DNA of 64,000 nucleotides from Lateolabrax maculatus (Eukaryota > Chordata > Actinopteri > Acropomatiformes > Lateolabracidae). The first letter of the stretch is position 1. Each line of letters begins with the position of its first letter. The position numbers were made by a program, and so were the translations under genes. The notes below the pieces were generated by a model, which was not told the DNA's origin, made no database searches, and was given only the letters and a program-made list of their open reading frames with translations. The DNA lies in the NCBI GenBank assembly GCA_031216445.1, contig CM062219.1, positions 19,475,001 through 19,539,000 of the forward strand. Reading direction: 5' to 3'. Below, one piece after another: positions 12,001-22,734 of this stretch.

Positions 12001-13569
12001 AGACTTCCGTGAGTTTGTTTTTTTTACGCTGCTCTACACTACACTTCAGTCATGAATCAGTCATCTGTGGGTATTGGAATGAAAATACATTTTAATTTCC
12101 CCGATAACTAACATCCTATCCTCGCCCCCCCTCCCTTCTGTGTGTCAGCCCAAGCCCCTAAGGTGGTGAAGGTGTTCATCAACCTCCCTCGGTCGATGGG
12201 TTTTGACGACGCAGAGCGAAGCGAAGCCACTCAGGCTCTGGAGCTGTCGGAGGAAGACTGCAAAGATGACGGTTTGATTCCCCTGCGCTACGTCAAGTTT
12301 CAGAATGTACAGAGTGTTACGGTAAGGACCAGGTTACCAACATTACTGCTGTGACATAGCTGTCTGCCATTTGAAATGTTTTGAAAAGCGCTGGCTAATA
12401 CAGTTCAGTAAGACTAATCGTATGCATCAGCAGCAACAAGAGGCACCCAGTGTTCATCATTTTGAAAAGTAAATAAAGTAAATAAAACATGCATCTGCTC
12501 TGGGTCAAAGTTAACCTGTTACCTCTAAAAGAATATTAAACAGACTTTTTGTTTACAATGTATAACTTTTAACAGTGGATTTTACAGCGGTTATAAATGG
12601 AGATGTGTCCACAACCCTGTTTGCAATGTCATCACTGAGTGTGAAATATGCACATACAAGAGGGATGCAGCACTAATACTGGCACCGTGAAATGATGTGA
12701 TTGGGTAGGGCCGACTTGGACGTGTCACACAGCTGAATCGAAACATTTACTTTTAAGATACATATGCCACGCGACTGGCTTACCAGAGTTTACTTACAAC
12801 CTTTGTAAGTAGTGGCCAATGTAGTGCCAGTACCAAAGGTGCTCCATACATTTGGTTTTTACAAGTTTTACATACAAAACATGTTCAGCTTATAAAATAT
12901 ATTGCATTGTTATAAAGTACCCAGTAGTATATGAAGTGCACTCCATACACAATGTTCCATTCATATATCAATATACTATTGATATATGTATATCTACAGT
13001 ACTTTTGATACTTTCAGAGTATTTTGTTGCTTTACTTTTAAGTTAAGTTTAGAATGCATGACTTGTAACAGAGTATCTTTTATAGTATGGTATTGCTACT
13101 TTTATTTAAGTAAATTAGTTGAATATTCTTCTAGTCCTACTCTGAGGTGTATTTTTAGTCCTAGGTTAACTTTCAGCACCACAGGAGGGATTCTGGTAGG
13201 CTTGACTAGCCACCACTGCACGTCTGCCTATACTCACATGGTGCCAGCAGAGCCATCTAGTGGTTAAAAAAAAAAACAGGTTTAACTGGTTTAGTATGTT
13301 TATTGATGGTTTTTTTTTTTTTTTTTTTCTCGCCAGTTGTTTGTCAAGTCGAACCAAGGAGACGAGGAGACGACAAAAATCAACTACCTGACATTCATAG
13401 GCACTCCAGTACAGGCCACCAACATGAGTGACTTCAAGAGGGTACGGACCAGTGACGGCAACCCGGGCTCATTTATGGTCAGGTTTGTTGTTGAGTGCGT
13501 TGTACTCACTGGTGATCGTTTTATTCTGTTTCCATGTAGGTTGTGGGAAAGAAAGGAGAGAGTCACTGA
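9059..13569 (+). CDS. txnl1: Thioredoxin-like protein 1 (TXNL1/TRP32), 8 exons
   Basis: Exons: 9059-9156, 10097-10193, 10834-11007, 11428-11550, 11939-12008, 12149-12321, 13337-13441, 13540-13569; all junctions are GT-AG and in frame, giving 289 aa, the same length I recall for human TXNL1. The protein starts MVGVKVIGSDPDFQPELAAA and ends in VVGKKGESH. Residues about 1-107 are a thioredoxin fold with a redox motif at residues 34-37. Residues about 115-285 are the PITH domain, which in this family binds the 26S proteasome (Rpn11 side), where the protein acts as a cytosolic/nuclear redox factor. The motif reads CRPC rather than the CGPC of human; both cysteines are kept. Family identity is certain from near-continuous similarity; function is known from the family. 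Confidence 0.97.
11060..11205. repeat. (TAGA)n/(CA)n-(TG)n compound microsatellite with mirrored flanks
   Basis: Located in TXNL1 intron 3. After a TAGATA-rich lead comes ATATACAGACATA (11,122-11,134), a (CA)n run, a GTATAT turn, a (TG)n run, then TATGTCTGTATAT (11,191-11,203), the exact complement of the first block. The whole forms an about 82-nt near-perfect hairpin. Confidence 0.9.
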
Positions 13570-13771
13570 GCAGGAGAAACCAAGGGGAGGATGAAAAGGA
13601 GAGGAAGAGGAGGCTGCAGCAGACACATCCAAGGACTTTCCCCTCTGCCAAAGCTGCCACACACACAGACACACACACACACTGACCTCCTCAAGCTCTG
13701 AATGAATTCTCCGTCTGTGGAGACTCAGTCTATAAAACATTTGTATTGTAATTCTGATGAAAATCACTGTA

Positions 13772-13777
13772 AATAAA
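13772..13777 (+). terminator. TXNL1 polyadenylation signal
   Basis: AATAAA lies about 200 bp after the TXNL1 stop codon and is followed about 20 bp later by a T-rich stretch. A short (CA)n run lies between the stop and the signal. This would make a 3' UTR of about 230 nt. Confidence 0.7.
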
Positions 13778-14621
13778 ACACAATCCTTTTTCAAAGGCAT
13801 GTGCGTCGGGTCTGCTCTCTGTGGGAACTGCTGAGGAGGAGGAGGAGGAGGAGTACTAGCAGCAGTATAGTTCATGCCCCCAAAAAGTCTCTCTTCCAAC
13901 ATCAACACAGTCGTCATAGTTACAAAGTGCTGATGATTAAATGACTTATATTTTTGGTTTTCAACAGAAGAGAGAATCGGAGTGCATTTTTGCATTACAG
14001 GTAACATGTCCAAAGTGTTCAAAGGTGCTCAATGTCAAGGGCCACAACTAATGAATACATGAAAGTAGATTCCAAGGCACTGTCATTCCCGGTAGGTTTT
14101 GATCTATTTGTGTGATAGATTTGAAAGCTCTGTGTGGTTTAGCTCCTTCTTATAGGGTGAACTAAACCTTTATCCTCCCATGACTGAGGCTCAACAGTAC
14201 ATTAGATAACATAAATGCCCCCTTTTTCAGGCCTCTCCTCTTGCTGGGATGATGATGATGATGAATGACTTGACATTCATTGTACTTCATAACGTACACA
14301 GGTTTCTCATACAGCACTGTTCAGACTGTAATATACTCCATAGGTCTTGTTCAGTAAGGATAGGGGGTGCGGACTGACAACAGGTGCACCCCCGGCTGCC
14401 TGTTGCATGGTTTGAACAACACAGAACCCAGTGATTTGATTTTTTTTGATTTATCAATTCATCACAATATGCTCCGCTAGAGGACTACATAATGTCTGTT
14501 ACCAAGTCTAAATGTATGTCATACCGTTACTGTGAAATAAAACCTTAGATATAATTTTTTTTTTCCCTTACATTGTTCCCAACTGATAAAATAGGCGTTT
14601 GTGACAGGACTTGATCCATGC

Positions 14622-14663
14622 CATGAGCCGCAGCCTCTCAGACAGAAGAGGCTGCGGCTCATG
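14622..14663. repeat. Perfect 17-bp inverted repeat with 8-nt loop
   Basis: The left arm (14,622-14,638, CATGAGCCGCAGCCTCT) is the exact reverse complement of the right arm (14,647-14,663). The loop is CAGACAGA. The flanks do not obviously extend the stem, so at 42 nt it is shorter than a usual pre-miRNA. Confidence 0.95.
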
Positions 14664-15710
14664 CTGAGCGTCAACGCGTCGATGTCACTGATGTCACTTC
14701 CGTCTGGGTCACTACACATCCGTGCTGTCCCTTCATGGATGTATGACATGATGTATAAAGAGAACTGCACTGTGAGCAAAAAGTGTTGTTGCTGTGTGTT
14801 GGACCGACAGTAAAGAGTGGCCGCGTGAACGTTTCCTGTCCGGGTCTGGAGAGACGGCGACATGACAGCTGTTCAACAAGCAGGAACAGGCCCACACGTT
14901 TCTCCTGATGGACAGCCGTTCTGATAAATCGCTCTACTATTACACCGAGCGAAGTTGTCATCAACTCAAAGCTTATCTTTACTTCAGCCGCTTCACTGTC
15001 TCCATCAGGGCCGAGCTGCTCTGCTGAGCTTCAGAAGTCATGATTTGGACTTACAGGATCGCTCTTTTCTCCTCACAGTGGCGCAGACGTGCCTCCGCAG
15101 TGTCCGCAGGACGAGGACAGACACACGGGGCAGCAGCTGGTAACTGATGCTGCACAGCGGACCTGGTCGCAGCAGGTCACCTTCAGAGGTTCAGCATGGA
15201 AACAGTGCAACACGTTAAGATGGACTTCTCTGACTTTGTTACATTTGTGGATCTATGAATGGGGAAGATTTTTTCCCAATTGATATCACGTCAACAAATT
15301 TGGTGTGGTTATTGAACTTGCTTCTGTTTGATGCATGTTTGTGCTGTTGCTGTAATATTTTCAACCCTTTCTGTTCTGCTGCAAATTGAACATTGTAATG
15401 TTAATGTTATAATGTTAAAAAAATGTGTATGCAGTGTAAAAACATTTTTTTTACACCGCTAAAATTTTTTGACATCTATTATATTATTTAATATATATTC
15501 AGTGTGCTCAGTTTTTTCCCCTAATTTGCGTTGTGTTTTTGTAGAGTATACTCTTTGTTTTTTATGTATTAATTTATTTTATTACAGTGAATGAGCTCAT
15601 GCAGACCCAGCCACTCACTCCTGCCCTCCATCATCCCTTTTCCACCTGACCTGCTCCACTCACTTCATACTCACCTGCTGCCCTGCGTTCCTTCGTCAGA
15701 CCACGAGCCA

Positions 15711-17675
15711 GAGGCCTGTACCAAGAAGCAGGTTCAACGTACCCAGGGTCTCTTTTTGTTATCTGGCTTCACTTAACCTAATAAATGCGATCGCGCTAAG
15801 TGGTCACACGGCGGTGGTTATCGACTCGGTAAGTCAGCCCAAGGTTTCACATAAACGGGGCTGTGTTTACACTATGCGACAAATCGCAAAGTCTACTGGC
15901 AGCAGAGCCGCATATTTTACAAAGAGCAAACTATAATATTAGAGAAATACGAAGAAGTGAAGCACATAATCCAGGCTGAAAGCAACACAGCTGCAGCTGT
16001 TACATACAGGAAGGACGGCTGATAATATCAATGCCCATCATTACGCCCGAGTAGATCTGACTATAATGAGGCTCCGTATATTCCATTAAATCAATGTGTT
16101 GCTTCGAGACTCTCCAGCTGATCCAGAATGCGGCTGCACGTGTACTGACAGGAACTAGCAAAAGAGAACATATTTCTCCAATATTAGCTTCTCTGCACTG
16201 GCTCCCTGTGAAATCTAGAATAGAATTTAAAATCGTCCTCCTCACTTACAAAGCTCTTATTGGTCAGGCACCATCATATCTTAAAGAGCTGATAGTACCG
16301 TATTACCCCACTAGAGCACTACGCTCACAGCATGCAGGGTTACTTGTGGTACCTAAAGTCTCTAAAAGTAGAATGGGAGCCAGAGCCTTTAGTTATCAAG
16401 CTCCTCTTCTGTGGAACCAGCTCCCGGTTTGGGTTCGGGAGGCCGACACCCTCTCTTCGTTTAAGAGTATGCTAAAAACGTTCCTCTTTGATAAAGCTTA
16501 TAGTTAGGGCTGGCTCAGGTGAGTCCTGAACCATCCCTTAGTTATGCTCTTATAGGCTTAGACTGCCGGGGGATTTCCCATGATGCACTGAGCTTCTCTC
16601 TCCTCCTCTCCCTCTCTATTCGTATGCATTCTTATCCCACTAATACATGTTACTAACTCCACTTCCTTCTCACTTTCTGCAGGTATTTCTGCCTCTGGAG
16701 CTGTAGATTCTGGATCTGTGATTGCCGGCCGTCTACTGCCCCCATGTTCCTGCTCCACACTCACTGCTGCAGTTGTTATTATTATTAGTCTGATTTGTTG
16801 TCTGTCCTTCTGTTCTGTCTCCCCTCTCCCCCTCTCTCCTCCCTTTTCAACCCAACTGGGTCGATGCAGATGGCCGCCCACCCAGAGCCTGGTTCTGCTC
16901 GAGGTTTCTACCTGTTAAAGGGAGTTTTTCCTCGCCACTCGCCAAGTGCTGCTCATGGTGGGAACTGTTGGGTCTCTGTAAATAATATTTTAAAGAGTAT
17001 GGTCAATTTTCAGTTTATTCTTACAGCTGCATTTTTTAATTATTATCATAATTCACAGCGGTAAGTAGGATTACTTTCATATCTTATAAGTACCAATAGT
17101 ACAAGACTTTAGTGCTTCAGTCAGTCTATTGTATGATGATATCTGTAGCTATACAAAAGCATAATGAAATGGCTCTGACAAAGTTGTAACCAACAGGAAA
17201 AAATTAAATAAAGATGTCAGGAGGGAGCTGCCCTCTGCCATAATATAAAGTAACGCAATACAATGCTACAGTCCCAGGGAGTGCATGACTCCAACGTGTC
17301 ACCCTGGCAACATATGGCTCAAGAAGCTGACACAGATCATCATTCCCTCAGACCAGAATCTATATCTCTCATATAAATCGTCAGGGAAAGTCAAAGGGCT
17401 TTACCGGTCTTTGAACACTCTTACCTCCTCAGAGACCCTCCCACGATCCGTGCACTGAGCTCAACGGGACCACTGATTGGTCAGTGGGCAATGATTTCAT
17501 AATTGTTGATACCTTATCTGGAACACAACCTGCTCCGGGGCAGGTTAGCTGTGCAGCATAAATCACCATGGCAATGTACCCCGGTAAGAAGTGAACCACC
17601 GTCAGAGGACTAAAAACCCGGGATTAAACCAGAAGTCACCTCACTAAACCCAAAACCTGCCGGCCTGGTCGCAAC
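15711..17675 (+). mobile_element. Decayed PIF/Harbinger-like DNA transposon, interrupted
   Basis: The left end (GGCCTGTACCAAGAAGCAGG) resembles the GGCCTGTACCACGAAG terminus of fish Harbinger-type elements. Inside, 15,930-16,015 reads LEKYEEVKHIIQAESNTAAA, which fits the Myb/SANT-like DNA-binding protein those elements encode; it is broken by stops. The right part (17,420-17,675), with an ATTGGTCAGTGGG and GGTTTAATCCCGGG-type sequence on one strand, resembles the distal end. Between them sits a LINE 3' end. No intact transposase is present. Exact terminal repeats could not be confirmed by eye. Confidence 0.45.
16094..17060 (+). mobile_element. LINE 3' fragment (CR1/L2/Rex1-like), RT C-terminus
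   Basis: An open frame at 16,094-16,507 encodes the end of a non-LTR retrotransposon reverse transcriptase. It includes LQLIQNAAARVLTGTSKRE, LASLHWLPVKSRIEFKIVLL, YKALIGQAPSYLKEL and APLLWNQLPVWVREA, all typical of the C-terminal region of CR1/L2/Rex1-clade elements. The following sequence has the 3' UTR blocks AGGGAGTTTTTCCTCGCCAC and TGTTGGGTCTCTGTAAATAA common in fish. It is strongly 5'-truncated and so not mobile. It lies inside the Harbinger-like element. Confidence 0.85.
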
Positions 17676-17984
17676 ATATTTTTAGTGGGTTTTTTAATTT
17701 TTCTTGATGGGGGGCAGCTAGAAGTCAAAGTAAAGCAAGATAGAGATGTGAAGAGAAAGAGATGGCAAATTAGATGTATGAGGTGTGTGGAATGAAGAAA
17801 ACTAGGTTTAAGTTAAATGAAATCACAGAGGTACTGTTTGTGGCAGGATTTTGATAATCATGGTGGTTTGTTTTACTGGATGGATGGGGGTGTTTCCCTC
17901 TGATTACTACAATGGTATTTATTCCGGCCCACTTCCACTAGTTCTCTGCCAGATTGTCTTATGCATCACAATAACCATTGTAGC

Positions 17985-18195
17985 ATACTGGTATCCTGTT
18001 TGCCTGATCCCGCCTGCCTCAACCCTTGCCCGATTACCCGGACTTTGATTCTTTGCCTGCCCCTTACGTGGTTAAGTTTGCCATACTTGTTTTTGACCCT
18101 TGCCTGTTTACAGATAAAAGATATTGGACTTTGCTCTAAACCTATTCGCTTTGTGTCGTGCTTGTGGGTTTTTGCCTGTTCTGTGCCAACACCAT
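17985..18195 (+). mobile_element. LTR-retrotransposon end, possible solo LTR fragment
   Basis: The sequence has the TTGCCTG/CCTGCC-rich pattern, a GATAAAAGATATTGGACTTT block and a GTGGGTTTTTGCCTGTTCTG block. These resemble the 3' part of fish Gypsy-type LTRs that end GGGTCCTGCCTGTTC...TGACA. No internal coding region flanks it. No matching second LTR was seen. Confidence 0.35.
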
Positions 18196-19289
18196 TACAC
18201 ATGTAGACCTATTGTGCTACCAACACAAGTGTTGATATATTTGTCCCGCCTCTAAAAGTCCTGGATCACCAGGCACTCCCACAGGCACGGGCGGAGCTAG
18301 ACTCTCAGCACGGAGGGGGCAGAGCATTCTGGGGGGGCCCCTCTGATAAAGTCATTTTATGTTTTTTAGCCATTTTGTCAGACAAACAAACAACCAAAAA
18401 CAGGTTGCCAGTCACGTTCAAATGATTTAGCAGCACTTAGGAGCGAGGACAGCACGCCACGCTCTATGTACAGCACCAACGAGCGGTTCAGCACCACTGC
18501 TGATAGACTGTGATAGTCACTGTCCCACTTCTAGAGAATAATTATTTATTCACTCTTCAAGTTCTAGTCTACAGTCAAATACATTTTCAGTGTTCTGAGG
18601 ATCTATAAGAGCTGTTTTACTGGGGCATCGCTTTAGTACAGTCATAATAAATTCAGTATGAAGAGGTGCACTTTCAATTAAGTGTGGTGAACCCTATTTG
18701 CATTTAATGATAATAATAAAGATTGCATTTGCATGTGTAGATGAAGAGCTGGAATGTTTTACTTAGCCACATTGACATAAAAAGTAATGTGCATATAACA
18801 CCATAGGTACAGGCCAGGCATTCAAATATTTTGTTTTTAAATATTAAATATATTTTTGTTTTAAAGTGCTGATTTTAGTATTTTTAATGGACACTTTCTT
18901 AGCTAATACATATCTCTACTAATGAACCCAATAACACAAGATCAAAGATTCTGACTCATCTACCACACCACAGAGAAAATACTTCACAGAAGAAGACATT
19001 TTGGATCTTATGCCAAGTCACATCATCCCACCGGAGGTCAAAATGTATATTCTAACACAGACTGTCTCAGCACTGTCTCAGACAGTGCACCTGGCCAGTT
19101 GGTGTTCAGCACCACCACCAATAGATCACTGTTCAGGAGTCAGGGGCCCCTACTGGCATAAAATAAGATAGGTACCCTCTGAGTCTGGGGCCTGACACCT
19201 CCAGCACTCCGCTGAGTCGAGGAGGTGGCTAGTAAAATTGGTTGAGAATTGAATTGATAAGCCTAATTCTAATATCCCTTGACATTTTC

Positions 19290-20710
19290 TTAGAGTTTCC
19301 ACAGATCCATGTACGCTGGTCCAGGTCCCTTTCCTAGGCTATCTCTAGAGCATTGGGTACTGTATTGGCCTGACCAAAGATCTTTGAATAATAGTTGTAG
19401 TTGTAGCCTAAATATTGCCAGAGCTTAGATCTGGGAAGGTCAAAATCTTGGACTAGCTTATTAAATGTGAGCATGTTTTCTTCATAGCTCCATGTGTAAG
19501 AATGCCTTTATCCACCCACTCTTTACATAAGAAAGAGGCTTTTCCTATTAGTAATTTTGGATTCAACCATATGCTTGACTCTGAGTTAAAGGGTGGAAAG
19601 GGTGGAATTTTTTCAAGTTTGGCTGCATGATGTTTTTTTATAAAATAGTTTGTAAAGTATGTTTTGCTGCTGACCCCGTCCACAGCAGTACACTGCTTAG
19701 CGTCCGTGCCGGTGCAGCTGCCTGCTTCTCCAAGTGGGGCCGTGCCAAACGCCAACTACTGTAGGTAATACAAGTACCTGCGTAAAACTCTACTTTAAAA
19801 CATCGTAGCTATCGCTTTAAGGTAAGGATTTAGATTAAAACGTTGGATATGTTATCTTTCATATATCCTGCAGATGGGATGATAGGATAGGATGATGATA
19901 GGATGGGATCTATACTGAGGAGAATATTAGGTACCTCAAAGGTACCTCATAGCAACCTGAGGCCGTTGAAATGACCCTACATGGAAAAAGGATTTGGGTC
20001 AGCAGAAGTGCTTCAGATTTTCACCAGTTCACTTTATACCCAGACAGCTTCGAAAATGAGTCAGTGGAATTAAGCAATACCTTGGACAGCTTTTACAATC
20101 GGTTGAAATCAAGCTGATTGGTCTGAAGCTTTTACAGCCACATGGATCCTTATCCTTCTTAAGAATTAGGGTAATAATGGCTTGTAATAACAGATTACAT
20201 AACGGACAGATTTCTTTCTCTAAAAGTTTCCGTTAACTTCCGCATCATTGGGGTCATAAGTTCAGCCAATTAGCATTTAAAGAACGCTGCTGTAAAACCG
20301 CCCAGGCCAGGTGATTTACCAGAAGGTAAGGCCCTATTACATTAGATAGCGCCGCCCCTCTGATTGGACGGCCAAAATACTCTTGTTGTTCCTCATTTAG
20401 AAAGGGAATGTCCAAATCATTAAAGAAAGTATTAAATCTTCATAATCAGTCGCTGAACCCTCCGATGCATGAAGCTCTACATAAACGCATTGCTGAGCTA
20501 CATTCCTTTTGCTTAATATATCAGGTTCATAATTTAATAAGTAACTTTTTCTTGCCCAAAATAAAAGAAACGCCACCTTTTTGGGGAGTTAACCGCAAGT
20601 AAATAGAATATTTGTAGTTCGCATAATCCGGTTGAAATTCACCTACGTTTTTTTTTAAGCACCTGAATATCCAATCATCACTGCAATGGATGTCATGCAA
20701 GAGAGCCAAT
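19290..20710 (-). mobile_element. Decayed L1-type LINE ORF2, reverse transcriptase and C-terminal parts
   Basis: Read on the minus strand, 20,410-20,120 gives FLNEEQQEYFGRPI, then (after a frameshift) PSGKSPGLGGFTAAFF, then ILKKDKDPCGC and FRPISLIS. These are the hallmark N-terminal reverse transcriptase blocks of L1-type elements. Minus 19,755-19,453 gives SIWLNPKLLIGKASFLCKEW and KGILTHGAM, typical of the ORF2 C-terminal region. Stops and frameshifts break it throughout. Together with the endonuclease piece at 21.6-21.85 kb it looks like one antisense copy. Confidence 0.8.
19868..19912. repeat. GATAGGAT-type simple repeat
   Basis: An imperfect array of GATGATAGGATAGGAT units inside the decayed antisense LINE. 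Confidence 0.75.
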
Positions 20711-21102
20711 AAAAACTAACGGAGTGGTCAAAGTTGTCATATTGACTCATTCACAACGTCAACTCACGCACTGAGTAACATGCAAGAAAACATTCCACCT
20801 TAAAAGTTTCCAGTAGCTGCTGGTAGCCTTTGAGTGTCAAAGTGAATTCAATAATCTTTTCTCCAGTCTATAGCCAGCTAACGTTACCTAGTGAAGATGA
20901 GAAGGCAGCAAAACATCCTTTCATTTTTTGGAACAGCGAGAAAGGTCAAAAGTTACGATGATGTAGTTCAACAACGTGCTACTCCGTGATATCGCCTAAT
21001 ACTAACGTTACTTAGTGAGATGTTTGGCTGACTGCCGTGCAATATTCCCAGTATGATGAAACTATCCATGCAGTCAGTCATTGTGTGGTCAGTTATAGTT
21101 GA

Positions 21103-21361
21103 CTCCCAGAGACATGTGTCGTTGCATCAGTCAGTCAGTGGTTAGCCGTTTCACTTTGGTCTCTCGACGTGTCCCCATCTGCAGGCTCAGGATGGGAGGG
21201 GTCGGGGCCGATAAACACATTGTATTTATTCTAATATGTGTGTCAAATAAAAAGTGAAAGTGTGAAAAGCTTTCCTAGTGGCTGTTAGTCAACACAGTTG
21301 AGCAGGTCACTGATCCTTTCTTGAATTTACTCAAAAAGTCTCAAACAAAAAGTGAAAGTGT
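21103..21361 (+). repeat. Rearranged copy of NARS1 exon-1-proximal and intron-1 sequence
   Basis: Four blocks match the NARS1 locus in the same order. 21,103-21,146 matches 22,201-22,244; 21,149-21,288 matches 22,539-22,680; 21,300-21,335 matches 22,794-22,828; 21,341-21,360 matches about 23,008-23,028. The middle block includes the shared CTCTCGACGTGTCCCCATCT. Intervening NARS1-locus sequences are absent. Junctions do not look like GT-AG splicing, so this is a deleted duplication rather than a processed copy, or the NARS1 side has gained insertions. It lies between the endonuclease and RT parts of the antisense L1. Confidence 0.85.
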
Positions 21362-21599
21362 CTGGCAGTGTTCATTTATTTTATTTCTCATTCATTTTGT
21401 GCAGTTAACACTTGTACCAGATGTACTATGTGTAGTTTGGGATTGTAGGATACCCCTTGTGTGTGGGCTCAGTCCTTACTGATGTTACTATGTGGATTGT
21501 TATGTGTCATTGGATTGTTTCATTTATTATCATTACTTTGATAAATGTAGCCCATTTATTTTTTGTTTGAATGATTGTTATGTTTTCTGTCCACATTTC

Positions 21600-21858
21600 A
21601 AGGGATTTATCCTCTAATTAAATTCGAAATAAATACATCGTGGGCATTACAGTAGCAGATGAAGTCTCTGCCTGTAGGATCCAGCACCCACCAAACGCCT
21701 GCAAGCCCCAGAGAGGCGCACAAATCTGTCAGCGTGAGAACTGAGCCAGCCGGTTCACTATATCGAGAGCTGCTCCGGCCTAAAATCTGGTCCGGGGTGA
21801 TATTAAAATCCCCACCAAGAACACCGGAGACGTCCCCGCTCGCAGGGGTCAAGTTCTA
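21600..21858 (-). mobile_element. L1-type LINE endonuclease fragment
   Basis: The minus strand encodes SGVLGGDFNITPDQILGRSS followed by LTDLCASLGLAGVWWVLDPT and GRDFICYCNAHDVFISNLI. The GGDFN motif and the W..L(D/N)PT.RDF pattern are characteristic of the apurinic-type endonuclease of L1 ORF2. The expected SRIDY motif is degraded (FISNLI). It ends within about 60 bp of the start of NARS1 promoter sequence. Confidence 0.8.
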
Positions 21859-21879
21859 TTAAGAAGAATCAGCATTTCC

Positions 21880-22110
21880 CTGCTCGTCCGGCCACTTGAC
21901 TGACAGCGAGCTCCGCCAATCGGAGCGGCTGCTGGAGGCGGGACGTACTCGCCTCCTCCGATGACTACCTCGAGCTGCGTCCGGGCTGACGCAAAGTTGC
22001 ACGTTGGCAGCTACAGGCGCACCGACACCGGCTGCAGCTCCTGAGGTCTCGTTTCCATTTTGGAACAAAAAAAAAAAAAGTGTTTCGGCTCCCCTCATCA
22101 GCGGACTGAC
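21880..22110 (+). promoter_or_regulatory. NARS1 promoter and 5' UTR
   Basis: A CpG-rich TATA-less segment directly upstream of the NARS1 ATG. It carries a CCAAT box (21,916-21,920) set between the inverted arms GCTCCG and CGGAGC, and TGACGCAAA (21,987-21,995), which resembles a C/EBP-ATF composite site, about 120 bp before the ATG. Aminoacyl-tRNA synthetase genes are known ATF4 targets in amino-acid stress, so this site is plausible. An A13 run lies in the presumed 5' UTR. Confidence 0.55.
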
Positions 22111-22701
22111 ATGGCTACGGAGATATCTAAAGGCGTGGAGCAAGCCTCAGTGGGTAAGGAGGAGATTATTTTAGCCAAAGCTAGCCGGTTAGCCGGTTAG
22201 CTCCCGGAGACATGTGTCGTTGCGTCAGTCAGTCAGCGGTTAGCACGCCGTCCACCCGTCCGGTCTCTGGTCGATGTGCAGGCTTACGGAGCAGGACTGT
22301 GCAGGTCTACACGGAGTCAGAGGCCATGTTACAGGACAGACACAAACTGTGAGTCCAGACACAGGGGACTGCAGGCCGATGTGTGGCCGCGGCAGCTGTC
22401 CGCTGCGTCAGTCGCTGGACGGACCTGTCTTTGTAATGCTGCCGTCTGTGAGACATCAGACGATGGTTAATAGTCAGCGGGGTCGAGCTCTGTCATTTAT
22501 TTCAGCCATATGTGATCCATTAGAAAAACTGCATGTACTTTCACTTTGGTCTCTCGACGTGTCCCCATCTGCAGGCTCAGGATGGGAGGGGTCGGGGCCC
22601 GATAAACACATTGTATTTATTCTAATATGTGTGTCAAATAAAAAGTGAAAGTGTGAAGAGCTTTCCTGGTGGCTGTTAGTTTCTACCACCTTAGAGCTCC
22701 G

Positions 22702-22734
<33 letters not shown>

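Larger units (their letters stand above)
13800..21880. other. TXNL1-NARS1 intergenic, transposon-rich
   Basis: No host exon was recognised. The interval holds a perfect hairpin at 14.6 kb, a Harbinger-like element with a nested LINE end (15.7-17.7 kb), an LTR-like end near 18.1 kb, a decayed antisense L1-type LINE (19.3-21.9 kb) and a rearranged copy of NARS1 5' sequence. The 14.6-15.2 kb part is moderately GC-rich and unique-looking, but its open frames are short and match nothing I know. Confidence 0.7.

Noticed and set aside
13384..14022. 212-codon minus-strand frame over the TXNL1 3' end
   Set aside because: It is antisense to TXNL1 exons 7-8 and its 3' UTR, has Pro- and Val-Cys-type low-complexity pieces from repeats, and has no recognisable domain.
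14622..14663. Canonical microRNA precursor
   Set aside because: The stem-loop is only 42 nt and the flanks do not extend pairing; a pre-miRNA normally needs about 60 nt or more.
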